From the NCBI RefSeq assembly GCF_010500815.1, contig NZ_JAAAMG010000002.1, positions 321,730-385,729 of the forward strand: a stretch of DNA of 64,000 nucleotides, read 5' to 3'. This stretch comes from Jiella pacifica. Lineage in GTDB: Bacteria > Pseudomonadota > Alphaproteobacteria > Rhizobiales > Rhizobiaceae. The notes beneath the pieces were generated by a model. It saw only the letters and a list, made by a program, of their open reading frames with translations. It searched no databases and was not told where the DNA came from. A program made the translations under genes and the position numbers. Below, piece after piece: positions 9,882 to 18,722 of this stretch (the first letter of the stretch is position 1; every line of letters starts with the position of its first letter).

Positions 9882-9897
9882 CGTCAAATGGATGACG
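9882..9897. promoter_or_regulatory. inverted repeat in the carnitine divergent promoter
   Basis: CGTCA and TGACG are separated by the six bases AATGGA in the 225-base divergent region between the AraC-type regulator (start 9867) and the BKACE gene (start 10093). The position suits an operator for the regulator, but no known consensus was matched, so this is only a candidate. Confidence 0.35.
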
Positions 9898-10092
9898 CAA
9901 CAGGTTAAGCGCAGTCCTTGCCGCTCCGTCAATCTCTCTCGCCAAAGGACATGAACGGGCAGCCGCCCCATGCACCGCCCCGCCGAAATGGCGGCGAGAC
10001 GGCGGGAGCATCGACATCCTTCGGCCCGCAGCGGTTCGCCCCGCACCGGCCGAAACCCCGGCGCCCCGTTACCAACCAGGAGGCAGACCACG

Positions 10093-10998
10093 ATGCCACT
10101 TCATCCGAGCCGTGACGTCTTCATCACCTGTGCCGTGACCGGCGCGGGCGACACGACAGGCCGTTCCGACAAGGTGCCGGTGACACCGGAAGAGATCGCC
10201 GCGGCCGCCGTCGAGGCGGCGAAGGCCGGCGCCGCGATCGCCCACATCCACGTCCGCGATCCCGCGACCGGCAAGCCCTCGCGCGATCTCGGGCTCTATC
10301 GCGAGGTCGTGAGGCTGATTGCCGGCTCGGGCGTCGACGTGATCCTCAACCTGACCGCCGGCGCCGGCGGCGACCTCGTCCTCGGCTCGCCCGAAGCCCC
10401 GCTGCCGCCGGATCCGGCCGGCACCGACATGGCCGGCGCCGAGGAACGCCTCGCCCATGTCGCCGAGCTTCGTCCCGAAATCTGCACCCTCGACTGCGGC
10501 ACGATGAATTTCGGCGAGGGCGACTACGTCATGACCAACACGCCGGCGATGCTGAAAGCGATGGCCGCGCGGATCAAGGCGCTCGGCGTTCGGCCGGAGA
10601 TCGAGATCTTCGACACCGGCCATCTCGTCCTTGCCAAATGGCTGAAGGACCAGGGCCTGATCGAGGACCCGGTGATGGTGCAGCTGTGCATGGGCATCCC
10701 CTGGGGGGCGCCCGACGACATCCCGACGCTTTCGGCCATCATGCAGAACCTGCCGAACGATTGGACCTTCTCGGCCTTCTCGATCGGCCGCAACCAGCTG
10801 CCTTATGCGGCGCTGGCGCTGGCCGCCGGCGGCAACATCCGCGTCGGGCTGGAGGACAACATCTGGCTGAAGAAGGGCGTTCTGGCGACGAACGGCGACC
10901 TCGTCGAGCGCGCGGTGCAGATTGCCGAAGGCATGGGCAGCCGCATCATGAAGCCGGCCGAGGTCCGCGCCAAACTGAAGCTCGAGCGTCGGTGGTGA
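10093..10998 (+). CDS. BKACE family 3-keto acid cleavage enzyme, probable dehydrocarnitine cleavage enzyme
   Basis: Zinc-dependent enzyme of 301 residues that condenses a beta-keto acid with acetyl-CoA and cleaves it. With 3-dehydrocarnitine the products are betainyl-CoA and acetoacetate (CdhC role). The metal ligands are visible as HIHVRDP (His51, His53) and GLEDN (Glu254). The start at 10093 follows AGGAGGCAG and gives the usual family N-terminus; the longer frame from 9970 is not needed. It lies five bases before carnitine dehydrogenase and divergent from a CdhR-like regulator, which fixes the likely substrate better than the sequence alone. Confidence 0.88.
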   Translation: MPLHPSRDVFITCAVTGAGDTTGRSDKVPVTPEEIAAAAVEAAKAGAAIAHIHVRDPATGKPSRDLGLYREVVRLIAGSGVDVILNLTAGAGGDLVLGSPEAPLPPDPAGTDMAGAEERLAHVAELRPEICTLDCGTMNFGEGDYVMTNTPAMLKAMAARIKALGVRPEIEIFDTGHLVLAKWLKDQGLIEDPVMVQLCMGIPWGAPDDIPTLSAIMQNLPNDWTFSAFSIGRNQLPYAALALAAGGNIRVGLEDNIWLKKGVLATNGDLVERAVQIAEGMGSRIMKPAEVRAKLKLERRW

Positions 10999-11003
10999 GC
11001 GGG

Positions 11004-12587
11004 ATGGAAAACAAGACGCCCGCTTCGACCGCCGCGCCCGCCCGCGCCCGGATCACCAAGGCCGCCTGTGTCGGTGGCGGCGTGATCGGCGGCGGCTGGG
11101 TGGCTAGATTTCTCCTCGCCGGCATCGACGTCGCCGTCTTCGATCCGCATCCGGACGCGGAGCGCATCGTCGGCGAGGTGGTCGCCAATGCCGAGGCCGC
11201 CTATGCGGCGCTGACGCAGGCGCCGCTGCCGAAGCGCGGCGCCCTCACCTTCCACGGTAGCATCGCCGAGACGGTCGCCGGCGCCGACTGGATCCAGGAG
11301 AGCGTGCCGGAGCGCCTCGACCTCAAGCGCAGCGTCCTTGCCGAGATCGACGCCGTCGCCCATCCCGGCGCGCTGATCGGCTCCTCCACCTCCGGCCTGC
11401 TGCCGAGCGAGCTCCAGGCCGAGTTGCAGCACCCCGAGCGTTTCTTCGTCGCCCATCCTTACAATCCCGTCTATCTCCTGCCGCTGGTCGAGATCGTCGG
11501 CGGCAGGGCGACGGCGCCGGAGACGATCCGCGACGCCATCCGGCTGCTCGAACCGACGGGCATGAAGGGCGTTGCGATCGACAAGGAGATCGAGGCCTTC
11601 GTCGGCGACCGGCTGCTCGAAGCGCTGTGGCGCGAGGCGCTCTGGCTGATCAAGGACGAAATCTGCGACGTCGAGACCCTCGACGACGTGATCCGCTATT
11701 CCTTCGGCCTGCGCTGGGCACAGATGGGCCTGTTCCAGACCTATCGGATCGCCGGCGGCGAAGCCGGCATGCGGCATTTCCTCGGCCAGTTCGGCCCGGC
11801 GCTCAAATGGCCATGGACCAAGCTGACCGACGTCGTCGATCTCGACGAAGCACTGGTCGACCGGATCGCTGCCCAGTCCGACGCCCAGAACGTGGGCCTG
11901 TCGATCCGCCGGCTGGAACAGATCCGTGACCAGAACCTCGTCGGTATCCTCCAGGCGCTGAAGGGCGGCGACGACGGCCGCGGCTGGGGCGCCGGCAAGC
12001 TGCTCGCCGACTTCGAACAAGGGCTCTGGCGGCAGGCGGCCGCCTCGGCCGGGACCGATGATTCGAACGCGCCGCAGCCGTTGTCCGTGCGCGTATCGCC
12101 GAGCTGGATCGACTATAACGGCCACATGACCGAGCACCGCTATCTGCAGGTTCTCGGCGACGCGACGGACCATGTGCTGCGGTCGATCGGCGTCGACCTC
12201 GCCTATGTCGAGGCGGGCGCGAGCTATTACACCGTCGAGAGCCACCTGCGCCATCTCGGCGAGGCGAGGCTCGGCGACACGATCACCGCGGAAAGCCGCG
12301 TCCTGTCCTTCGACGGCAAGCGCCTGCATCTCTTCCATCGCCTCACCCGGGAGGCGGACGGCGCGACGATTGCGACCGGCGAACACATGCTCCTGCATGT
12401 CGACCGGGCGAGCGGCAGGACGGCGCCCGCCCCCGCCACGATCCTGCGGCGCATCGCGGCCCTGGCGGCAGCGCAGGCGCCGGAGATCGGCAAAGGCGAC
12501 ACCGGCCGCGCCATCCGCCCCGCCACGCCGCCCGCAGAATGCGCCACACCCGCCACTCCGACGGCGACCCGATCCCACCGCGGCTGA
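11004..12587 (+). CDS. cdhA: L-carnitine dehydrogenase fused to a betainyl-CoA thioesterase domain
   Basis: A bifunctional 527-residue protein. Residues 1-340 are a 3-hydroxyacyl-CoA dehydrogenase-type enzyme with the NAD site GGGVIGGGW (24-32) and the catalytic histidine in HPYNP (His151); it oxidises L-carnitine to 3-dehydrocarnitine. Residues about 360-490 form a hot-dog thioesterase domain with WIDYNGHM (368-375), matching the separate CdhB of pseudomonads, which hydrolyses betainyl-CoA to glycine betaine. The fusion plus the upstream BKACE gives the whole carnitine to betaine route in two polypeptides. The last 40 residues are proline- and alanine-rich. A GTG at 10995 overlapping the upstream stop is an alternative start. 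Confidence 0.9.
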   Translation: MENKTPASTAAPARARITKAACVGGGVIGGGWVARFLLAGIDVAVFDPHPDAERIVGEVVANAEAAYAALTQAPLPKRGALTFHGSIAETVAGADWIQESVPERLDLKRSVLAEIDAVAHPGALIGSSTSGLLPSELQAELQHPERFFVAHPYNPVYLLPLVEIVGGRATAPETIRDAIRLLEPTGMKGVAIDKEIEAFVGDRLLEALWREALWLIKDEICDVETLDDVIRYSFGLRWAQMGLFQTYRIAGGEAGMRHFLGQFGPALKWPWTKLTDVVDLDEALVDRIAAQSDAQNVGLSIRRLEQIRDQNLVGILQALKGGDDGRGWGAGKLLADFEQGLWRQAAASAGTDDSNAPQPLSVRVSPSWIDYNGHMTEHRYLQVLGDATDHVLRSIGVDLAYVEAGASYYTVESHLRHLGEARLGDTITAESRVLSFDGKRLHLFHRLTREADGATIATGEHMLLHVDRASGRTAPAPATILRRIAALAAAQAPEIGKGDTGRAIRPATPPAECATPATPTATRSHRG

Positions 12588-12625
12588 GACGCCGCACCCC
12601 ACGCAACCGGAAGAAAGGAAACGGA

Positions 12626-13564
12626 ATGATCAAGCTCTTGCAGACGACCGCCGCCCTCTCGCTCGTCCTCGCCGGCACCGCCATGGCCAAGGAGCCGGCA
12701 TCCTGCCAGACCGTGCGCTATTCGGACCCGGGCTGGACCGACATCTCCTCCACCAACGCCCTCCTGAAAAGCGTGCTCGGACCGCTCGGCTATCAGGCCG
12801 ACATCAAGACCCTGTCGGTTGCGATCACCTTCCGCGGCCTCGCGGGCGACGAGCTCGACATCTTCCTCGGCAACTGGATGCCGACCCAGACCAAGATCGT
12901 CGATCCGATGGTGGAGAAGGGCGAGCTGGACGTCTTGAAGGTCAACCTCTCGGGCAACCGCTTCACCCTCGCCGTGCCGGACTACGTCGCCGAGGCGGGC
13001 GTCACCTCCTTCGACGATCTGGCGAAGAATGCCGACAAGTTCGATCACAAGATCTACGGCATCGAGGCCGGTGCCTCGGTCAACCAGAACATGCTGCGGA
13101 TGATCGACGACGACGCCTTTGGGCTCGGCGACTGGAAGCTGGTCGAATCCTCCGAGCAGGGCATGCTCTCGCAGGTGCAGCGGGCCGAGCGCTCGGACAA
13201 GTGGGTGGTCTTCCCGGCCTGGGAGCCACATCCTATGAACACCGAATACAAGCTGACCTATCTGAAGGGCGGCGACGAGTATTTCGGACCCAACATGGGA
13301 TCGGCCGAGGTGCGCACCGTTGCCCGTCCGGGTTTTGCGGAAGACTGTCCGAACCTCACCAAGCTTTTGGAGAACATGACCTTCTCCGTCGACCTGGAGA
13401 ACGCCATGATGTCGCGGATCCTCACGGACGGCATCTCGGCGGACGAGGCGGCCAAGGAGGCGATCGGCAAGCATCCCGAGCTGCTCGACGAATGGCTGGC
13501 AGGCGTGACCACCTTCGAGGGCGAGCCGGGTCTTGCCGCGGTGAAGGGCAAGCTCGGGCTCTGA
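12626..13564 (+). CDS. choline/carnitine/betaine-type ABC substrate-binding protein
   Basis: Periplasmic binding protein of the OpuAC/ChoX family, 312 residues, with a signal peptide (about 1-21, ending AMA). The start at 12626 follows AAGAAAGG. Aromatic residues typical of quaternary-ammonium binding boxes are present, for example SDPGWTDIS near 35, GNWMPTQ near 90 and FPAWEPHPMN near 200. It is the last gene of the carnitine operon (CaiX-like position). No permease or ATPase for it lies nearby, so it probably shares a membrane complex encoded elsewhere. Confidence 0.87.
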   Translation: MIKLLQTTAALSLVLAGTAMAKEPASCQTVRYSDPGWTDISSTNALLKSVLGPLGYQADIKTLSVAITFRGLAGDELDIFLGNWMPTQTKIVDPMVEKGELDVLKVNLSGNRFTLAVPDYVAEAGVTSFDDLAKNADKFDHKIYGIEAGASVNQNMLRMIDDDAFGLGDWKLVESSEQGMLSQVQRAERSDKWVVFPAWEPHPMNTEYKLTYLKGGDEYFGPNMGSAEVRTVARPGFAEDCPNLTKLLENMTFSVDLENAMMSRILTDGISADEAAKEAIGKHPELLDEWLAGVTTFEGEPGLAAVKGKLGL

Positions 13565-13579
13565 GCCCCGGCGACATCG

Positions 13580-13620
13580 GCCAAGAGCCTCTCGGATCTG
13601 CCATCCGAGAGGCTCTTGGC
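13580..13620. terminator. long perfect hairpin between convergent operons
   Basis: GCCAAGAGCCTCTCGGAT (13580-13597) pairs perfectly over 18 bases with its reverse complement at 13603-13620, with the five-base loop CTGCC. It has no flanking T-run. It lies between the convergent carnitine operon and the DAO-type oxidase gene, so a bidirectional terminator is the likely role. Confidence 0.7.
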
Positions 13621-13648
13621 GACGACGTGATGCGGTGACGGAAGATCT

Positions 13649-14986
13649 CTATCGACCGATCGTGTCGAGGAACTGGTACCAGCCGGCGGTGAGCCGCACG
13701 GCTGGTTCCCGCAACGGATAGAACGGCACGTTGCTCAGTTTTCGCGGGCCGAGAAGAGCAAGATCCGGCCGGTCGCCGAGGGTGACGTCGGCGGCGTATC
13801 GGCCCATCAGCGAGGCCATGGCGATGCCTGCGCCATTATAACCCAGCGCGAACGAGATCCTGTCGTCCAGCCGGCCGACCTGCGGCACGGCGTCGAGGGT
13901 CATGGCGACAAGGCCGGACCAACGATGGGTGACCGGAACGTCCCGCAGGTCCGGAAAGACGCGGTGCATCGCCCGCTCCAGCGCGCCGAACGCCGCCTGG
14001 CTGTCGTTTTTGCCGAAGGCGCCGCGGCCGCCGAAGATCAGCCGGTCCCGATAAGGCCGGAACCAGCGCATCATCCGACGCGTCTCCGAATAGCTGCGGC
14101 CGTGGCGTAGGAGCCGGGCGCGAAGCTCTTCGGAGAGCGGCCCGGTGGCGACCATGGCGCTGCGGAAGGGTATGACGGAACGACGAATCGCGGCCGTTCC
14201 CGGCGCGATGTCGGAATAGCCGTTCGTCGCCAGGAGCACCCGATTCGCCCGGATCGTCCCCACAGGCGTCTCGACCACCACCCCGGAGCCATCCTGACGG
14301 ACGGACGTCGCCGGAGCACCCTCCCAAATGCCGACGCCGCGTCCCCGCAAACCCTCGGCAAGACCGAGGGCATAATTCAGGGGATGGATGAGACCGGCGT
14401 GGGAGACCAGCACGCCGCCGATGAAATCGGCCGAGCCGGTCTCCTCGGCCACTTCGTCGCGGTCGAGGATGCGGCTCGTCTCGTCGCCGAAATCCTCCCG
14501 CATGGTCCGCGCCTCGGCCTTCAAGGCGTCGAAGGCGCTCTGGGAGTGGGCGCAGCGCAGATTGCCGGTCATGGTGAGGTCGGCGTCGTCGATCCCGTCG
14601 CGCCGCACCGCCTCCTCGACGGCAGCGACCGCCTCGTGGCCGAGTTCGGCCATGCGCCGCGCCACATCGAGACCGTGGCGGCGGGCGATGGCGGGAATTG
14701 CGAACCGAAACTTCGGCGACACCACCCCGCCGTTTCGCCCGCTCGCCCCCCAACCGATGCCGTTCGCCTCGACGATCAGCGGCCGAAGGCCCCGCTCGAC
14801 GAAACGTTGGGCCGCAGACAGTCCGGTATAACCGCCGCCGACGATCACGACGTCGACGCCGTCCTGCCCGCCCGTCCCGCCAAGGGCCGGGCGCGGACGC
14901 GCCGTTTCCATCCAGAGCGAGGCCGGCCATCCAGCCGCGGAGGCCCCCCTCGCCCCGTCCCTGCCGGGTGCCGCGGTGGTCACCAT
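13649..14986 (-). CDS. FAD-dependent oxidoreductase, DAO/PuuB family
   Basis: A 445-residue flavoprotein of the D-amino-acid oxidase/glycine oxidase/gamma-glutamylputrescine oxidase group. The FAD-binding VVIVGGGYTGLSAA motif starts near residue 46 and is followed by the usual NGIGWGASGRNGG segment; a second family signature, LGYNGAGIAMA, lies near residue 390. I chose ATG 14986, which overlaps the upstream HAD gene by seven bases, a sign of coupling; the frame is open up to 15121 but that overlaps the HAD coding sequence. It is the last gene of the minus-strand catabolic operon. The substrate is probably an amine or amino acid. Confidence 0.85.
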   Translation of the reverse strand: MVTTAAPGRDGARGASAAGWPASLWMETARPRPALGGTGGQDGVDVVIVGGGYTGLSAAQRFVERGLRPLIVEANGIGWGASGRNGGVVSPKFRFAIPAIARRHGLDVARRMAELGHEAVAAVEEAVRRDGIDDADLTMTGNLRCAHSQSAFDALKAEARTMREDFGDETSRILDRDEVAEETGSADFIGGVLVSHAGLIHPLNYALGLAEGLRGRGVGIWEGAPATSVRQDGSGVVVETPVGTIRANRVLLATNGYSDIAPGTAAIRRSVIPFRSAMVATGPLSEELRARLLRHGRSYSETRRMMRWFRPYRDRLIFGGRGAFGKNDSQAAFGALERAMHRVFPDLRDVPVTHRWSGLVAMTLDAVPQVGRLDDRISFALGYNGAGIAMASLMGRYAADVTLGDRPDLALLGPRKLSNVPFYPLREPAVRLTAGWYQFLDTIGR

Positions 14987-15693
14987 TCGCCGGCCATGTC
15001 GGCGTCGATCGCGTCGGCCAGCTGGGCGAGGGTCGCGAAATGGAAGTCCGGCTTCGTCACCTCCTTCGGTACCGGCGTTCCGCCAAAGCCTTTCTGCCCC
15101 TGCCGCCGCTCGATCCAGCACACGGAATAGCCGAGTTCCCGCGCCACGCCGATGTCGTGATACTGGCTCTGCGCGACGTGCAGGATCTCGTCCTGCTTGT
15201 AGCCGAAGGCCGACTGGCGGCCCCGGTTGTAGTCGAAGAAGCGGGGATTCGGCTTCGGGATCCCGACGTCGTCCAGGGTGACACCCTCATGGAAAGGGTT
15301 GTCGAGCGTGTGGGAGTAGCTGGAAAAGATCACCCGGTCGGCATTCGTCATCGCAACGAGGCGGAAGCGCTTGCGCAGGCGCTTCAGCGCGGCGACCGAG
15401 TCCGGGAAGGCCGGCCATTTGAGCACGTGTGCCTGGAACGCGACGGCCGCAGCCTCGCTGGAGTCGAGCCCGAGCTTGCCGGCGACATGCTGATAGACCT
15501 CCCCCATGACCTGGCTGGCACGGCCGGGATGGATGTCGCGGGCCTCGACATAGGGACCGAAGATGTCGTCGTCGCTGAGGTCGCGGGCTGCAGGTCCGCC
15601 GAAGGCACGAAAACCGTCGAGCAGGCCCTTCTCGAAATCGATGAGGGTTCCCACGACGTCGAAGGTGAGCACTTTGAAGCGATCGAATTGCAT
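14980..15693 (-). CDS. haloacid dehalogenase type II-like HAD hydrolase
   Basis: A 237-residue HAD-superfamily protein resembling 2-haloacid dehalogenases. Motif I FDVVGTL carries nucleophile Asp12, motif II is the TNAD segment near residue 117, and the motif III lysine is in IPKPNPRFF near 150. It has a cap domain between motifs I and II. In this operon context a phosphatase or an unknown C-X hydrolase is as likely as true dehalogenation. It lies 75 bases after the demethylase-like flavoprotein gene and overlaps the DAO gene. Confidence 0.8.
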   Translation of the reverse strand: MQFDRFKVLTFDVVGTLIDFEKGLLDGFRAFGGPAARDLSDDDIFGPYVEARDIHPGRASQVMGEVYQHVAGKLGLDSSEAAAVAFQAHVLKWPAFPDSVAALKRLRKRFRLVAMTNADRVIFSSYSHTLDNPFHEGVTLDDVGIPKPNPRFFDYNRGRQSAFGYKQDEILHVAQSQYHDIGVARELGYSVCWIERRQGQKGFGGTPVPKEVTKPDFHFATLAQLADAIDADMAGEW

Positions 15694-15767
15694 GAGGCAG
15701 GTGTCCTTTTTCCTAAGTCTTGAGTTGATGTCCGAGTCGATCGGCCGACCCGTCGGAGCGCCGATCG

Positions 15768-17843
15768 TCAGAGCGGGCTGCAGATGCGGACCGCGTCCAG
15801 CATGGCGGCATGGATGTTGCGGCTGGACACCGCGTCGCCGATACGGTGGAGTTCGAATCCGTCCCGTGCCGCTTTCGGTTGGGGTGCGGCCCGCACGAAG
15901 CTCTCGATGGCGGTGACGCCCTCGTTCGACGAGGCCGTCCGCAGCTCCTCGAAAAGCTCGTTCATCGGGATGCTGCCCTGCTCGACGATCACCTGATCGA
16001 CCGGCACGGCCTTCTCCTCGCGGGAGACTTCGTTCAGCAACACGGCCTCGAGCTGATTGTCGCGGCGGCGGACGGCGAGAAGCCGCGTGTCCGATATCGG
16101 CTGGAGCCCGAGCGACAGGAAGCGTTTCTTCCAGCGCAGCCGCTCGGCATAGGTCAGCTCTTCGGCGAGATTGGCGTCGATCGTCGCGTAGGTGACGTTG
16201 GCGCCCGCTTCCTTCGCCCGCTCGGCCGCGAGCGGCGCCGGATGGCGCCCGGTGCCGTCATAGACGAGGACGTCGCGACCGACCGGTGTCTGGCCGGAGA
16301 CGATGTCCCAGGTGCTGACGCAAAGCTCGCTGCCTTCCGACAGATCGACCTGCGGCAGGCCACCGGTGGCGAGGATCACCACGTCGGGGCCGAGCGCGGT
16401 GATGTCGCCCGCCTCCATGTAGCTGTTGGTGTGAATGGGAACGCCGCGGCGTTCCAGCTCGGCGACGCGCCATTCGACGATGCCGATGAGGTCGCGGCGC
16501 CAGGAGCCGGTCGCGCCGAGGAGGATCTGCCCGCCGACGTCGGCGGCCGCCTCGTAGAGCGAGACGTCGTGGCCGCGTTCGGAACTGATCCGGGCAGCCT
16601 CGAGCCCGGCCGGACCGCCGCCGACGACGACGACCTTGCGCTTCGGCCCTGTCGCCCGCGCGGTGACGTGGCTGAGCACAGTCTCCCGACCGGTCACCGG
16701 ATTGTGGAGGCAGGAGGGGCGGTAGGGCGACTGGCAATGGGTCGCGCCGATGCAGGGGCGCACCTGGTCCTCGCGGCCGGCGGCGAGCTTTTCCACCATG
16801 TGGGGATCGGCGATCTGGGCCCTGGTCATGCCCGCCATGTCGACCTTGCCTTCGGCGACGGCAAAACGCGCCGAAGCGAGATCGGAAATCCGCGCGGCAT
16901 GGAAGACCGGCAGCCCGACCTCGCGGCGGAAGGCGCCGACCGGCTCGACCCAGGGAGCCAGCGGCGAGCCCATGCCCGGCATGTTCTCCTCGGCGAGCGC
17001 CCGGGTCGTGTCCATCGTGCCGTAGATGGCGTTGAAGAAGTCGACCGCCCCTGCCCGCGTCAGGATCTGCGCGGCCTTCACGCATTCGTCGAAATTCATG
17101 CCGCCCGGCGTCGCCTCGTCGACGACGAAGCGGATGCCGACGAGGAAGTCGTCGTCGGTTGCCTCGCGGATCGCTTCGTGGACCATCAGCGCGAAGCGGC
17201 AGCGGTTTTCCAGGGAGCCGCCGAAGCGGTCGGTGCGCCGGTTCGTCACCGGCGACAGGAACTGGCCGATGAGATGGCCGGCAGACAGCGTCTCGATGCC
17301 GTCGAGCCCGCCTTCCTTGCAGCGCCGCGCCGCCGCGCCATAGGCCTTCACCACCCGGTCGATGTCGTGCTCGTCCATCTCCTTCGGGATGCTGCGATGA
17401 AGCGTCTCGCGCAAAGGGGACGGCGCGATGGTGGTCAGCCAGTCGCCGGCATAGGGATCGCCGCGCCGGCCAAGATGGCTGATCTGGCACATCAGCGCAG
17501 CGCCCGCCTCATGCATCCGCTCCGAGAACTGCTGGAGATGCGGGATGATCGCGTCGGAGCCGACGTTGAGCTGGCGGAAGATGTTCGGCGAATCCCTGTC
17601 GACGTTGGACGAACCGCCGAACATGGACAAAGCGAGCCCGCCCTTGGCCTTTTCCAGATGGTAGCGCTGATAGGCCTCCTGCGGCATGCCGCCGACCTCC
17701 AGGCCGCAGGCGTGGCTGGTGCTCATGATGCGGTTGCGCAGGGTCAGATGCTTGATCGTCAAAGGCTGCAGCAAGGGATCCTTCGAGGACGTTCCCGGCG
17801 GGTCCCCTTGGGGGGAATTCGAAGTCTCTGGATTATCCAGCAT
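15768..17843 (-). CDS. NADH:flavin oxidoreductase, DgcA/TMADH/2,4-dienoyl-CoA reductase-like
   Basis: A 691-residue three-domain flavoprotein. It has an FMN-binding TIM barrel (about 25-360), an iron-sulfur cysteine segment, and FAD/NAD(P)-binding domains starting with VVVVGGGPAGLEAA near residue 404. Length and layout match dimethylglycine demethylase DgcA, N-methylproline demethylase and trimethylamine dehydrogenase. The cysteine segment is unusual: Cys364, Cys370 and Cys378 are present, but the second cysteine of the classical CxxC start is Ala367. Context (amino-acid ABC transporter, DAO oxidase) favours oxidative N-demethylation of a betaine or N-methyl amino acid. Confidence 0.82.
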   Translation of the reverse strand: MLDNPETSNSPQGDPPGTSSKDPLLQPLTIKHLTLRNRIMSTSHACGLEVGGMPQEAYQRYHLEKAKGGLALSMFGGSSNVDRDSPNIFRQLNVGSDAIIPHLQQFSERMHEAGAALMCQISHLGRRGDPYAGDWLTTIAPSPLRETLHRSIPKEMDEHDIDRVVKAYGAAARRCKEGGLDGIETLSAGHLIGQFLSPVTNRRTDRFGGSLENRCRFALMVHEAIREATDDDFLVGIRFVVDEATPGGMNFDECVKAAQILTRAGAVDFFNAIYGTMDTTRALAEENMPGMGSPLAPWVEPVGAFRREVGLPVFHAARISDLASARFAVAEGKVDMAGMTRAQIADPHMVEKLAAGREDQVRPCIGATHCQSPYRPSCLHNPVTGRETVLSHVTARATGPKRKVVVVGGGPAGLEAARISSERGHDVSLYEAAADVGGQILLGATGSWRRDLIGIVEWRVAELERRGVPIHTNSYMEAGDITALGPDVVILATGGLPQVDLSEGSELCVSTWDIVSGQTPVGRDVLVYDGTGRHPAPLAAERAKEAGANVTYATIDANLAEELTYAERLRWKKRFLSLGLQPISDTRLLAVRRRDNQLEAVLLNEVSREEKAVPVDQVIVEQGSIPMNELFEELRTASSNEGVTAIESFVRAAPQPKAARDGFELHRIGDAVSSRNIHAAMLDAVRICSPL

Positions 17844-17933
17844 GGCGTTCTCGTAACTTTCGTCAAAGTGGTAGCGCCGGCTGAACGGCTGTCCGTCCGA
17901 CCGTGGCGTCCGCTGCCCGTTTCGGGCGAGCGC

Positions 17934-18722
17934 TTAGAAGATCTGGCTCAGAAAACGCTGGGTGCGCTCGTCCTTCGCCTTGGTGAAAAGCTCCTCGGGC
18001 GGCCCGTGCTCGACGATCACGCCCCTGTCGGTGAAATACACGTGGTCGGCGACCTCCCGGGCAAAGCCCATTTCGTGCGTCACGAGAATGCAGGTCATGC
18101 CCTCGGCGGCGAGTTCCTTGATCGTCAGGAGCACCTCCTTGACCGTCTCGGGATCGAGGGCCGCGGTGACCTCGTCGAACAGCATCACGTCGGGCCGCAT
18201 GGCGAGGCTGCGGGCGATCGCCACGCGCTGCTGCTGACCGCCGGAGAGATGGCCGGGATAGACGTCTTCCTTGCCGGAAAGCCGCACCTTGGCGATCAGC
18301 GCCCGCGCCCGCTCCTCGACTTCGCGCCTCGGCTCCTTCAGCACCTTCACCGGTGCCATCATGACGTTTTCGAGCGCCGTCTTGTGGGGAAAGAGGTTGT
18401 ACTGCTGGAAGACGATGCCGACCTTCTTGCGCAGGGCCAACTTGTCGAGCTTGGGGTCGTTGACCTCCTGGCCCTCGACCAGGATCGAGCCCTTCTGGAT
18501 GTCGTTGAGGCCGTTGATGCAGCGGATCAGCGTCGACTTTCCGGAACCGGACGGGCCGATGATGCACACCACCTCGCCCTTCTTGACGTCCAGGCTGACC
18601 CCGCGCAGCACCTCCAGCTTGCCGAAGGACTTGTGGACGTCCTTGATCGACACCAGCGGCATGTCCGGGGTCCAGTTTGCCGGCGCCGCCCGATGCGGGG
18701 AAATCTCAGGATTCGACGGCAT
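17934..18722 (-). CDS. polar amino-acid ABC transporter ATP-binding protein
   Basis: A 262-residue ATPase of the GlnQ/HisP group. Walker A is GPSGSGKST near residue 58, the signature LSGGQQQR near 157, and Walker B VMLFDEVTAALDPE near 178. It energises the two permeases encoded directly upstream. The 5' end overlaps the preceding permease gene by 17 bases. An internal ATG at 18662 (MPLVSIKDVH) matches the usual family start and may be the true one. Confidence 0.9.
   Translation of the reverse strand: MPSNPEISPHRAAPANWTPDMPLVSIKDVHKSFGKLEVLRGVSLDVKKGEVVCIIGPSGSGKSTLIRCINGLNDIQKGSILVEGQEVNDPKLDKLALRKKVGIVFQQYNLFPHKTALENVMMAPVKVLKEPRREVEERARALIAKVRLSGKEDVYPGHLSGGQQQRVAIARSLAMRPDVMLFDEVTAALDPETVKEVLLTIKELAAEGMTCILVTHEMGFAREVADHVYFTDRGVIVEHGPPEELFTKAKDERTQRFLSQIF

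Noticed and set aside
15846-15866. GGAGTTCGAATCC, resembling a tRNA T-arm
   Set aside because: It lies within the coding region of the DgcA-like gene, and no acceptor, D-arm or anticodon stem can be folded around it.
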